Assembly: GCA_019359615.1 (NCBI GenBank)
Contig: JAHHHA010000001.1
Coordinates: 62,001-126,000 of the forward strand
Direction of reading: 5' to 3'
From: Cyanosarcina radialis HA8281-LM2
GTDB lineage: Bacteria; Cyanobacteriota; Cyanobacteriia; Cyanobacteriales; CCAP-1448
DNA length: 64,000 bases
Numbering within the stretch: the first letter of the stretch is position 1; every line of letters starts with the position of its first letter. A program made the translations under genes and the position numbers. Positions 1 through 9,600 of this stretch are shown piece by piece. The notes under the pieces are model-generated. The model searched no databases and was not told the origin of the DNA. It worked only from the letters and a program-made list of their open reading frames with translations.

Positions 1-1469
1 CAAGCCAAGTAGCCGATTTCAACTCTCAAGCCCTTGCCTACGTTATCTACACCTCTGGTTCTACCGGAACGCCCAAAGGGGTAATGGTTCAACATCAATC
101 TTTAGTCAACTTCACCCAAACTGCAATTGAAGAATATGAAATAACTCAAAGCGATCGCATTTTACAATTTGCTTCTATTAGTTTCGATGCTGCGGCTGAA
201 GAAATCTATCCTTGTCTGGCTGCTGGCGCTACTTTAGTGTTGCGTACCGACGAAATGCTCGGTTCGGCCAGAAAATTCGTTCGAGCTTGCCAAGATTGGG
301 CCCTGACAGTATTAGATTTACCAACTGCTTACTGGCACCAATTGACTGCGGATCTAGCTACAGCAGAATTGCAATTACCCCCTTCGCTGCGCTTGACAAT
401 TATCGGCGGAGAGCAAGCACCATCAGAATCTGTAGAAAATTGGCGAAAGTGTGCGAATAATTGCTCTTTAATTAACACCTACGGACCTACTGAAGCCACT
501 GTAGTCAGCACCAGCTATCGCCTGCCAGAATCGGGATCGACTTTGAATATTGGCAACAGCATCAGTGGGGTTCAAACTTACATTTTAGATCCATTTCTTC
601 AGCCAGTTCCCATCGGGATTCCTGGAGAACTATACATCGGCGGTACGAACCTAGCTAGGGGCTATCTCCATCGTCCAGAACTGACAGACGATCGCTTTAT
701 TTCCAACCCCTTTAGTAAAGAATTAGGGGCGCGAATGTACCGCAGTGGGGACTTAGTTCGCTATCTTGCCGATGGCAATATCGAGTTTTTGGGAAGGCTC
801 GATCGACAAGTCAAGATTCGAGGATTTAGAGTTGAAACTTCAGAAATTGAAGCCGTTTTAAGTCAATACCCAGGAGTTAAAGCCAGTTTAGTTTTACTCA
901 GGGAAGACGAGCCAGGAAATCGACAACTAGTAGCCTATCTAGTCACTCAGCCAGAGTTAGAACTTTCTACTAGCGACTTACGAAACTTCTTTAAACAAAA
1001 ATTACCCTCATACATGGTTCCTGCGGCAGTAATACGGCTAGACAATTTCCCGCTTACACCAAACGGCAAAATCGATCTTAAAGCATTGCCCCAACAGTCA
1101 GATAGCCGCCCAGAACTAGAAGTTAATTACGTCATCCCGCAAACAGAGGCAGAAAAAATTATTGCTACCGTATGGCAGCAATATCTCAAAGTCGATCGAA
1201 TAGGAATTCACGATAGCTTCTTCGACTTGGGAGGCAATTCATTATTAATGATAAAAGTCAATAGCCAATTGCAAGAAAAATTTAATACTGAAATCTCTCT
1301 CATAGAAATGTTTAGATATCCCACCATTGACTCTTTAGCCAGACACCTCGATCGAACCTCAAAATCCACCCCGATCGACAACATATCGATCGCCAACATT
1401 AGACATAGTAAAAACAGACAAAAAGAACGCCTAGCAAAAATGCAACAAATCGGAAAAATCAACCAATAG
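1..1469 (+). CDS. NRPS, C-terminal part: adenylation (A) and thiolation (T) domains; 5' end outside the window
   Basis: The frame is open from base 3 and begins just upstream of the A3 core (YTSGSTGTPKG), so the gene starts before the window. Later A-domain motifs are intact (NTYGPTE, YRSGDLVRYL, GRLDRQVKIRGFR, NGKID). A T domain follows with LGGNSL; its phosphopantetheine Ser codon is near base 1239. The specificity code read by eye is D-A-E-D-I-G-T-V-V. The acidic Glu239/Asp278 pair would suit a basic side chain such as Lys, but this is an inference. The C-terminal 40 residues are charged and basic and may dock onto the PKS encoded next. It would load the residue just before the ketide extension. 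An internal Met codon at base 84 is not the real start. Confidence 0.93.
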   Translation, partial: SQVADFNSQALAYVIYTSGSTGTPKGVMVQHQSLVNFTQTAIEEYEITQSDRILQFASISFDAAAEEIYPCLAAGATLVLRTDEMLGSARKFVRACQDWALTVLDLPTAYWHQLTADLATAELQLPPSLRLTIIGGEQAPSESVENWRKCANNCSLINTYGPTEATVVSTSYRLPESGSTLNIGNSISGVQTYILDPFLQPVPIGIPGELYIGGTNLARGYLHRPELTDDRFISNPFSKELGARMYRSGDLVRYLADGNIEFLGRLDRQVKIRGFRVETSEIEAVLSQYPGVKASLVLLREDEPGNRQLVAYLVTQPELELSTSDLRNFFKQKLPSYMVPAAVIRLDNFPLTPNGKIDLKALPQQSDSRPELEVNYVIPQTEAEKIIATVWQQYLKVDRIGIHDSFFDLGGNSLLMIKVNSQLQEKFNTEISLIEMFRYPTIDSLARHLDRTSKSTPIDNISIANIRHSKNRQKERLAKMQQIGKINQ

Positions 1470-1472
1470 AGA

Positions 1473-1560
1473 AAACGATAACTTATCAAGTACATCTGTG
1501 TTTATCTGTGTACCCTGCGGGAAGCCGCTAGCGCGTCTACATCTGTGGTTCTATATCAAA
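1473..1560 (+). repeat. Intergenic repeat with ATCTGTGTT units, cluster junction 1
   Basis: The NRPS-PKS spacer holds a CGATAACTTATCA-like block followed by repeats of ATCTGTGTT, interrupted by a short GC-rich palindromic insert (near 1516-1540). Closely related blocks occur at the spacers near 6546, 12440, 22039 and 26517, all in this cluster. Confidence 0.6.
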
Positions 1561-1580
1561 AGCCTTAACTCCCACCAACC

Positions 1581-4500
1581 ATGCTGAAAGAATCTCCCAT
1601 CAACGGTTCAGAAATCGCCATTATCGGGATGGCAGGGCGCTTCCCTGGAGCAAACAACATCGATCGCTTTTGGTCAAACCTGCAAACCTCCGTCGAATCG
1701 ATCTCCGGCTTTACCGACGAAGAGCTATTAAAATTAGGATGCGATCGAGAAGTAATAAACCAGAATAATTACGTCAAAGCAGGCGCAATATTAGAAGACG
1801 TAGAATTATTTGATGCCAACTTCTTTAACTTCAACCCCAGAGAAGCAGAAATTACCGATCCGCAGCAGCGACTATTCTTAGAATCTGCTTGGGAAGCATT
1901 AGAAAATGCTGGCTATAACGGCGAATTGCGACCGAGTGGAATCGGCATTTTTGCTGGTGCGAGTTTGAGCGATTATTTATTCAATATTTACGATCGCTAT
2001 CGAGCGGGCGAGTTAGATGAAGACCAACTCTTAATTGCAGTCGATAAAGACTTCCTCACCACCCGCGTTTCCTACAAACTCAATTTAGAAGGACCGAGTT
2101 ATACAGTTCAAACTGCCTGTTCGACATCGCTAGTCGCCGTGCATCTAGCTTGTCAAAGCCTGTTGAACGGGGAATGCGATCTAGCTTTAGCTGGAGGCGT
2201 TTCTATTAATGGCTCCCGCCAAATCGGTTACTTCTATACCGAAGGCGGAATCGCCTCTCCCGACGGACATTGCCGCGCTTTTGATGCCAAGGCTCAAGGA
2301 ACTGTATCGGGTGAAGGAGTGGGAATCGTAGTTTTAAAGAGATTGGCAGAAGCTTTAAGCGATCGCGATTCGATTCATGCCATCATCAAAGGTTCTGCGA
2401 TCAACAACGATGGGGGCGACAAAGTTAGCTACAGCGCCCCCCGCATCGACAGCCAAGCCAAGGTAATTAGAACCGCCCAAGCGATCGCAGAAGTCGAACC
2501 AGAAACCATCACCTACATTGAAGCGCACGGCACGGGAACGGCTTTAGGCGATCCGATCGAAATTGCGGCCCTGACTCAAGCCTTTCAGAGCGATCGACGT
2601 AATTTTTGCGCTATAGGTGCGGTTAAAACCAATATCGGTCATTTAGATGCAGCCGCTGGAGTCGCTGGATTAATTAAAACCGTCCTCGCCCTCAAACACC
2701 GACAAATACCGCCCAGTTTGCACTTTGAGGAACCAAATCCTCTGATAGATTTTGCCAACAGCCCGTTTTACGTCAATACTAAGCTCGCCGAATGGCAGGC
2801 TAACGGCATTCCCCGTCGCGCTGGAGTTAGTTCTTTCGGGGTGGGTGGTACTAATGTTCATGTGGTGTTAGAGGAGAGTGAGAAGAGGGCGAGGAGGGCG
2901 AAGAGAGAGGAGAAGAAATCCCATTTATTGATAATCTCAGCGAAAACGAGTTCGGCTTTGGACGCTGCTACTGAGAATTTAGTTGCACATCTGCAACAGC
3001 ATCCCGATTTGAACTTGGCTGATGTGGCTTATACCCTGCAAGTTGGGAGAAGAAATTTTGACTACCGCCGGATAGCGGTGTGTCAGAACGTTGATGATGC
3101 GGTGCAAACGCTATCAGCCCTCATCCCCCAGCCCCTTCTCCCAAGCTTGGGAGAAGGGGGGCAAGAAATTAAAGTCCCTCTCCAGCAAAAGAAACTTCCA
3201 TCTCCCTCTCCTACCCCCCTTAAAAAGGGGGGCAGGGGGGATCGGAGAGGGCAGGGTGAGGTGGGAGAGGGATTTAGGGTGAGGGCAAACAACCCAGATC
3301 CGCAGCGCGTTTCAACTCATTACGAAGCACCCAGCCATCGCCCTGTGGCCTTTATGTTTTCTCCTCAAGGGGCGCAGTACGTCAATATGGCGGCGGAACT
3401 TTACCAACAAGAGCCTACTTTTACTAATTGGATAGATCGCTGTGCTGAAGAGTTAAAAACCCACTTGAGAATCGACTTGCGAACGGTACTTTACTCAAAT
3501 GATGATGCCAGCGAGGAACTGAGGCCAACTGCGATCGCTCAACCAGCCTTGTTTGCGATCGAATATGCCCTAGCTCAATTATGGCTCTCTTGGGGAGTGC
3601 TTCCTACAGCAGCGATCGGCCACAGTATCGGCGAATATGTCGCTGCAACTATAGCGGGGGTTTTTAGCTTAGAAGATGCTTTAGCCTTAGTTGCGACTAG
3701 AGGAAGATTGATGCAACAACTCCCCGCTGGGGCAATGCTTTCTGTGGCTTTGTCGGAAGAGGAAGTGAGGGGGAGATGGGGAGATGGGGAGATGGGGAGA
3801 TGGGGAGAGAGGGAGAGAGGGAGAGAGGGAGAGAGGGAGAGAGGGAGAGAGGGAGAGAGGGAGGGAATTCTTAACTCAACACTCAACACTCAACACTCAA
3901 CACTTTCCATAGCTGCCATCAATGCACCTAATTCATGCGTTGTTTCGGGTACGGAGGAGGCGATCGCTTTTTGGGAACAACAGTTGCAGGCTGAGGGGAT
4001 CAGTTGTCGGCGGCTCCATACTTCTCATGCTTTTCATTCGTCGATGATGGCACCGATTGTCAAACCATTTACGGAAGCGGTGGCGAAAATTCAACTCAAT
4101 CCGCCGAAAATACCGTTTTTATCTAACGTTACTGGAACTTGGATTACGGCAGAACAAGCTACAGATCCTCGATATTGGGCGCAACATCTCCGAGAGCCAG
4201 TGCGTTTTAGTGCGGGAGTTGCCCAATTACTGCAAAATCCCCAGCAAATTCTGCTAGAAGTCGGTCCTGGGCGAACCTTAAGCACTTTTGCCAAACAGCA
4301 TCAATCCGATAATTCCAGGATTTTAACTTCCTTGCGCCATCCTCAAGAACAAGAGTCAGATGTGGCTTTTTTACTCAATACTTTGGGGCGGTTGTGGCTG
4401 TTGGGAGTTTCGATCGACTGGTTGAAGTTATGGGAGTCAGAACAACCCTCTCGCATACCTTTACCGACTTATCCTTTTGAACGCCAACGTTATTGGATCG

Positions 4501-6542
4501 ATTCTAAAATCCCCACTGTGAAAACATTTGGTAATGAAAAGAGAGATATTAATGACTGGTTTTATGTCCCTGTTTGGCAAGAATCGATCGCCTTCAAGTT
4601 TGGCTCGGAATTACCTAGATGGTGTTGGTTAGTCTTTCTCGATCGCTTGGGATTGGGAGCAGAAGTAGCTCAAAGGCTCGAAAAACAAGGTCAAAAGGTG
4701 GTGACTGTGAGGATGGGCGAGAAATTCGATCGCCTTGATGATTCTAGTTACGCGATCGATCCGGGGAAACCAGATGATTACCACACCCTAATGCAAACTT
4801 TACGCGATCGCCAAATGCTACCTCAAGCGATCGCTCACTTTGGCGGTGTGGGAGATGATGAATTGGATCTGGGGTTTTACAGTCTCCTATTTCTGACGCA
4901 AGCCATAGCGAAAGAGAATATTACCGATCCTCTGAAGTTGATGGTAGTTACTAGTAACGTCCATGACGTGACGGGAGAAGAGAGGATTTATCCCCAAAAG
5001 GCGACTATTTTGGGAATTTGTCAGGTTATTAGGCAAGAATACCCGAATATTACCTGTTGTTGTCTCGATGTCTCTCTGCCTGAGTTAAACACCCATAATA
5101 AAATTGTAGGTTGGGTTGAACAAAGTGAAACCCAACACCCCGGAAATGTTGGGTTTCGCGATCGACCAAATTTGATATCGGATAAGCAGATCGATCGTCT
5201 GATGCGGGAATTGTTCGTTCCTCCTACCGAAAATGCGATCGCCTATAGGGGAAATCGTCGCTGGGTGCAATACTTTGAACCCGTGCGCTTAAATACCTCA
5301 GAGACGTTGCAATGCAACGTTTCTACATCCCTTTCTCAAATACCAAGATTAAGGGCAGGGGGCGTTTATCTCATTACTGGAGGATTGGGCGGCATCGGCT
5401 TAGTTCTGGCTGAATATCTTGCCCGACAGGTGCAAGCAAAGCTAATTCTCATCGGGCGTTCTTGGTTCCCACCTAGAGAAGAGTGGTCGAATTATCAGCT
5501 AGAAGACGGTATTACCACTAAAATTGCCAAAATTAGAGAATTAGAGGCTTTAGGATCTGAAGTTCTGGTAATTAGGGCTGATGTTGCCGATCGATCTTCA
5601 ATGAATGATGCGATCGCTTTAGCTACAGAATGCTTTGGCGAGATTCACGGAGTTATCCACGCCGCGCACTGTACTACCCAGCCAGAGACGATCTCAGAGA
5701 TTAGTAAAGCCCAGTGCGATCGCCAGTTTCAAGCTAAAGTCCGAGGAACTCTGGTTTTGGAAACTTTGTTTCGGGGACAAAAGCTCGATTTCTGCATTTT
5801 AATGTCTTCTTTGTCGTCAATTTTGGGTGGTTTGGGGTTTGCTGCCTACGCCGCTGCCAACTCGTTTATGGATGCTTTCGCGCAACAGCAAAATCAGATC
5901 GGCGATTTTCCTTGGTTTGCGATTAACTGGGATGGCTGGGAACTTCCAGAAGAAATGGCGGTTGAAACCGCAGCTACACAAACGAAGTCCTTGGGAATGA
6001 CTCCAGAAGAGGGCGTAGAAGCATTCCAGCGGATTTTATCTCTGCCAGAACCGACTCAAGTTATTGTCTCGACTGGCGATCTCTCCGCCAGGATGAAGCA
6101 ATGGCTGAAACCAGAATCTTTGCCTAAAGAGGATTTTGGCTCCGATTATCCGCGCCCAAACTTACAAAATTCCTATGTAGCACCCAGGAATGAGTTAGAA
6201 GAGGCGATCGCTCTCATTTGGGGCAAACTTTTGGGAATTGCAGAAATCGGGATTCACGACAACTTTTTTGACTTAGGGGGCGATTCTCTTTTAGCGACTC
6301 AGGTAGTCGCGCAGTTGCGCCAATCGTTGCAAGTAGAAGTTTCTTTGCGAGAGTTCTTTCAACGGCCGACAATCGCTGATGTGGCTTTGGCTTTGGCAGC
6401 AGGAGAAAAAACTAGCTCTAATCCGATTATGCGAGTCGATCGGGGGAATAGTTCTGAAGTTTTGGCGCAAGTCGATCGCCTTTCCGATCGGGATGTTGAG
6501 GGTTTGTTACAGGAACTGTTGGCGGCTAAGAATTTTGAATAA
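1581..6542 (+). CDS. Type I polyketide synthase module KS-AT-KR-ACP
   Basis: 1653 residues. The KS domain (about 10-435) has the active-site Cys180 in TACSTS plus EAHGTGT and NIGHLDAAAG. The AT domain (about 595-915) has GHSIGE with nucleophile Ser682 and HAFH at 816, which indicates malonyl-CoA. A long KR (about 1000-1450) has the Rossmann motif TGGLGGIG and the Tyr motif YAAANSF. The ACP has LGGDSL with Ser1569. No DH, ER or methyltransferase is seen, so the module should add one malonate unit and leave a beta-hydroxyl. Placed between NRPS modules, it would convert the upstream aminoacyl chain into a 4-amino-3-hydroxy (statine-like) unit; that is inference. Three repeat-derived stretches interrupt linker regions in frame (KS-AT linker, an AT loop, and the KR structural half). 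Confidence 0.95.
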   Translation: MLKESPINGSEIAIIGMAGRFPGANNIDRFWSNLQTSVESISGFTDEELLKLGCDREVINQNNYVKAGAILEDVELFDANFFNFNPREAEITDPQQRLFLESAWEALENAGYNGELRPSGIGIFAGASLSDYLFNIYDRYRAGELDEDQLLIAVDKDFLTTRVSYKLNLEGPSYTVQTACSTSLVAVHLACQSLLNGECDLALAGGVSINGSRQIGYFYTEGGIASPDGHCRAFDAKAQGTVSGEGVGIVVLKRLAEALSDRDSIHAIIKGSAINNDGGDKVSYSAPRIDSQAKVIRTAQAIAEVEPETITYIEAHGTGTALGDPIEIAALTQAFQSDRRNFCAIGAVKTNIGHLDAAAGVAGLIKTVLALKHRQIPPSLHFEEPNPLIDFANSPFYVNTKLAEWQANGIPRRAGVSSFGVGGTNVHVVLEESEKRARRAKREEKKSHLLIISAKTSSALDAATENLVAHLQQHPDLNLADVAYTLQVGRRNFDYRRIAVCQNVDDAVQTLSALIPQPLLPSLGEGGQEIKVPLQQKKLPSPSPTPLKKGGRGDRRGQGEVGEGFRVRANNPDPQRVSTHYEAPSHRPVAFMFSPQGAQYVNMAAELYQQEPTFTNWIDRCAEELKTHLRIDLRTVLYSNDDASEELRPTAIAQPALFAIEYALAQLWLSWGVLPTAAIGHSIGEYVAATIAGVFSLEDALALVATRGRLMQQLPAGAMLSVALSEEEVRGRWGDGEMGRWGERERGREGERERGREGEREGILNSTLNTQHSTLSIAAINAPNSCVVSGTEEAIAFWEQQLQAEGISCRRLHTSHAFHSSMMAPIVKPFTEAVAKIQLNPPKIPFLSNVTGTWITAEQATDPRYWAQHLREPVRFSAGVAQLLQNPQQILLEVGPGRTLSTFAKQHQSDNSRILTSLRHPQEQESDVAFLLNTLGRLWLLGVSIDWLKLWESEQPSRIPLPTYPFERQRYWIDSKIPTVKTFGNEKRDINDWFYVPVWQESIAFKFGSELPRWCWLVFLDRLGLGAEVAQRLEKQGQKVVTVRMGEKFDRLDDSSYAIDPGKPDDYHTLMQTLRDRQMLPQAIAHFGGVGDDELDLGFYSLLFLTQAIAKENITDPLKLMVVTSNVHDVTGEERIYPQKATILGICQVIRQEYPNITCCCLDVSLPELNTHNKIVGWVEQSETQHPGNVGFRDRPNLISDKQIDRLMRELFVPPTENAIAYRGNRRWVQYFEPVRLNTSETLQCNVSTSLSQIPRLRAGGVYLITGGLGGIGLVLAEYLARQVQAKLILIGRSWFPPREEWSNYQLEDGITTKIAKIRELEALGSEVLVIRADVADRSSMNDAIALATECFGEIHGVIHAAHCTTQPETISEISKAQCDRQFQAKVRGTLVLETLFRGQKLDFCILMSSLSSILGGLGFAAYAAANSFMDAFAQQQNQIGDFPWFAINWDGWELPEEMAVETAATQTKSLGMTPEEGVEAFQRILSLPEPTQVIVSTGDLSARMKQWLKPESLPKEDFGSDYPRPNLQNSYVAPRNELEEAIALIWGKLLGIAEIGIHDNFFDLGGDSLLATQVVAQLRQSLQVEVSLREFFQRPTIADVALALAAGEKTSSNPIMRVDRGNSSEVLAQVDRLSDRDVEGLLQELLAAKNFE
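3117..3286 (+). repeat. In-frame GC-rich palindromic repeats in the PKS KS-AT linker
   Basis: The segment contains CTCCCAAGCTTGGGAG, a CCCCCCTTAAAAAGGGGGG palindrome and a closing GGGTGAGGGC, all belonging to repeat families seen elsewhere in the window. It is translated as a low-complexity Pro/Gly/Lys-rich linker at about residues 513-569 without breaking the frame. Confidence 0.8.
3771..3903 (+). repeat. Octamer (GGGAGATG/GGGAGAGA) and heptamer (TCAACAC) tandem repeats inside the AT domain
   Basis: About twelve period-8 units are followed by about four heptamer units, read through in frame as an Arg/Glu/Gly-rich stretch (about residues 731-775) between GAMLSVALSEEEV and the following AT core. 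A period of 8 is not a multiple of 3, so unit gain or loss would shift the frame. Confidence 0.85.
5102..5162 (+). repeat. GTTGGGTT-type inverted repeat inserted in frame in the KR region
   Basis: An AGGTTGGGTTGAAC...GTGAAACCCAACA...TGTTGGGTTTC hairpin. Near-identical copies lie in spacers at 36890-36945 and 49563-49619, so this is a mobile-type repeat that has entered the coding sequence. Confidence 0.8.
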
Positions 6543-6689
6543 CAAACCACAGATGCACACAGATGAACACAGATGTTTTTGATGATTTATCGACTGATGC
6601 TATACCAAGCGGGCGGACTTAGATTGTGCAGCCGCGAATTTATTCGCCAGGGCTTTTAATCCTAGAGAAAATCCAAAATCTAAAATTAA
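6543..6689 (+). repeat. PKS-NRPS spacer with CACAGATG repeat units
   Basis: It starts with CCACAGATGCACACAGATG, the reverse-complement orientation of the ATCTGTGTT units at the other cluster junctions. No gene or terminator hairpin is visible, so read-through from the PKS is likely. Confidence 0.5.
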
Positions 6690-9600
6690 ATGATGGATAT
6701 TTCAACACTATCAGTTACAGAAAAAAGAGCATTGTTGGCAGATTTATTGCAAAAAAAAGCCAGTTATTTTCCTCTGTCTTTTGCTCAGCAAAGGCTATGG
6801 TTTCTCGATCGATTGAATCCCAATAAGTTTAACTATAACTTAGCTTTTGGGGTACGACTGACAGGGCTGCTGGATATTAAATCTCTAGAACAAACTTTAA
6901 ATGAAGTCGTTCGCCGCCATGAAACTTTGCGAACCTCTTTTAAAATAGTTGAGGGTCGTTCAGTTCAGGTAATCGAGCCAGCTTTAACTTTAAGTTTGCC
7001 AGTAGTTAATCTCCAGGAATTATCGGAAGTCGATCGAGCAAATGAGATCCAAAGATTAATTGAAAAAGAATCTCAGCACATCTTCAATTTAACTCAAGCT
7101 CCTTTATTAAAAACTACTTTGCTGCGATCGAGCGAGACGGAACATATATTGCTGTTAACCATGCACCACATTATCTCTGATGCTTGGTCGATCGCGCTCT
7201 TAATCCAGGAAGTCGCTACTATTTACGCTGCTTTTAGTAGCGGTAAACCCTCACCTCTACCAGAACTTACTATCCAATATGCAGATTTTGCCGTTTGGCA
7301 GCATCAATTGTTGCAAGACGGAAAATTGGAGTCTCAATTAGCCTACTGGCAGCAACAGCTTGACAGCGATCCGCCAGTTCTTCAGTTACCTACAGATCGC
7401 CCTCGCCCAGCAGTTCAAACCTTTCGAGGAACGACGCAATCTTTCTCTCTATCGCCTGAATTGAGTCGAGCGATCGCATCTCTTAGTCGTCAAGCCGAAG
7501 TCACTCTATTCATGACGTTGCTGGCGGCTTTTAAAACTTTGCTTTACCGCTACACTTCCCAAGAAGATATTTTAGTAGGTTCGCCGATCGCCAATCGCCA
7601 TCGTGCCGACACTAATGAATTAATCGGATTTTTTGTTAATACTTTGGTCCTCCGTACCGATCTATCGGGAAACCCTAGTTTTTGGGAACTGCTAAAGCGA
7701 GTTAAGGAATGTACTTTATCTGCCTATGCCCATCAAGATTTGCCGTTTGAGTATTTGGTGGAAAAGCTGCAACCCGATCGAGATTTAAGTCACAATCCCC
7801 TATTTCAGGTATCTTTTGGACTGCAAAACGTCCCGACAGATAAGCTAGAACTCCCAGGTTTGGCGATCGATTACCTCAAGTTAGAAAGCCAGACGGCTAA
7901 CTTCGATTTAAGTCTGGATATATATGAAACTGAGTCGGAAATTGCTGGCGCGTTTGAGTACAACACCGATCTATTCGAGGCAGCGACGATTGACAGGATG
8001 ATAGAGCATTTTTGTAACTTACTGTCAGCAATTGTGGCAAATCCTCACCAGCAGATCGCTCAGTTATCGTTACTCAGTTCTTCAGAACGACATCAGTTAC
8101 TCGAAAAAGGGAATTTTAGAGAAAGCTATAAATCCGAACTTTGCATCCACCAGCTATTTGAACGGCAAGTAGAGAAAACACCAGAGGCGATCGCCCTAAT
8201 CTTTGAAAACCAACACCTAACTTATCGCGAACTCAACGAACGGGCTAACCGTCTCGCCCATCACCTGCAACAGCTAGGAGTGGAATCAGATGTTTTAGTC
8301 GGACTATGCGTCGATCGCTCTTTAGACATGGTGGTGGGAATTTTGGCAATTCTCAAAGCTGGCGGCGCTTACGTTCCGTTAGATCCTACCTATCCTCAAG
8401 AACGTCTAGCCTTCATGCTGGCAGATTCCCAAGTGCCAGTTTTACTGACTCAATCCCACTTAATCCCCACCCTCCCAGAACACAATGCCCAAGTAGTCTG
8501 TCTCGATACCGACTGGGAATCCAGCCCTCACCCCGCCCTATCGGGCACCCCTCTCCCAAGCTTGGGAGAGGGGAAGGGGGTGAGGGCAAGCAAAGTCAAC
8601 TCTCAAAACCTCGCTTACGTCATCTACACCTCTGGTTCTACAGGTAAACCTAAAGGCGTATTAATCCCTCATGCCAATGTGGTTCGCCTGCTGGAAGCAA
8701 CTCAATCTTGGTTTCAGTTCGATCGCCACGATGCTTGGACTCTATTTCACTCCTACGCCTTCGACTTCTCGGTGTGGGAAATTTGGGGGGCATTACTCTA
8801 TGGCGGGCGATTGGTAATCGTTCCTTACTGGGTAAGTCGATCGCCAGCGGCTTTTTACGATCTACTCTGCCAACAGCAGGTAACTGTCTTAAATCAAACG
8901 CCTTCAGCTTTTCGGCAGCTAATTCACTTAGAGTCATCCGATAAATTGAACCTGCGCTTAGTCATCTTTGGCGGAGAAGCCCTAGAAATCCAAAGCTTGA
9001 AACCTTGGTTTGAAAAACACGGTGACGAGTTTCCCCGGTTAGTCAATATGTACGGGATTACCGAAACTACCGTCCACGTTACCTATCGTCCCTTGACGAT
9101 CGCCGATTTGGATCGGACGGGAAGTGCTATAGGTTGTCCGATTCCCGATTTATCAGTTTACGTGTTGGATCGCTACTTGCAACCAGTACCGATTGGAGTT
9201 CCTGGGGAAATGTACGTCGGTGGCGCTGGGTTGGCTAGAGGCTACCTGAACCGCCCCGAACTGGACGCAGAAAGGTTTATTTCCAGTCCCTTTAAATCGG
9301 AACGACTCTATAAAACCGGAGATTTAGCCCGCTATCTGCCCAATGGAGATCTGGAATATCTGGGGCGGATCGACAGCCAAGTTAAAATTCGAGGTTTTCG
9401 GATCGAACTGGGGGAAATTGAGGCGGTTCTAAGTCAACACCCAGCGATCGCGCAAAGTACGATCTTACTGCGAGACGATCGATTGGTAGCTTATGTAGTC
9501 TCTAAGTTCGATCGCCCTCCTACCACTACCGAACTGCGAAGCTTTCTAAAACAGCAGTTACCCGATTATATAGTGCCATCGGCGTTTGTATTTCTGCCGT

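Noticed and set aside
3771-3865. Octamer tract as a CRISPR array or direct-repeat locus
   Set aside because: The units are contiguous without spacers and belong to the short tandem repeats found elsewhere in the window.
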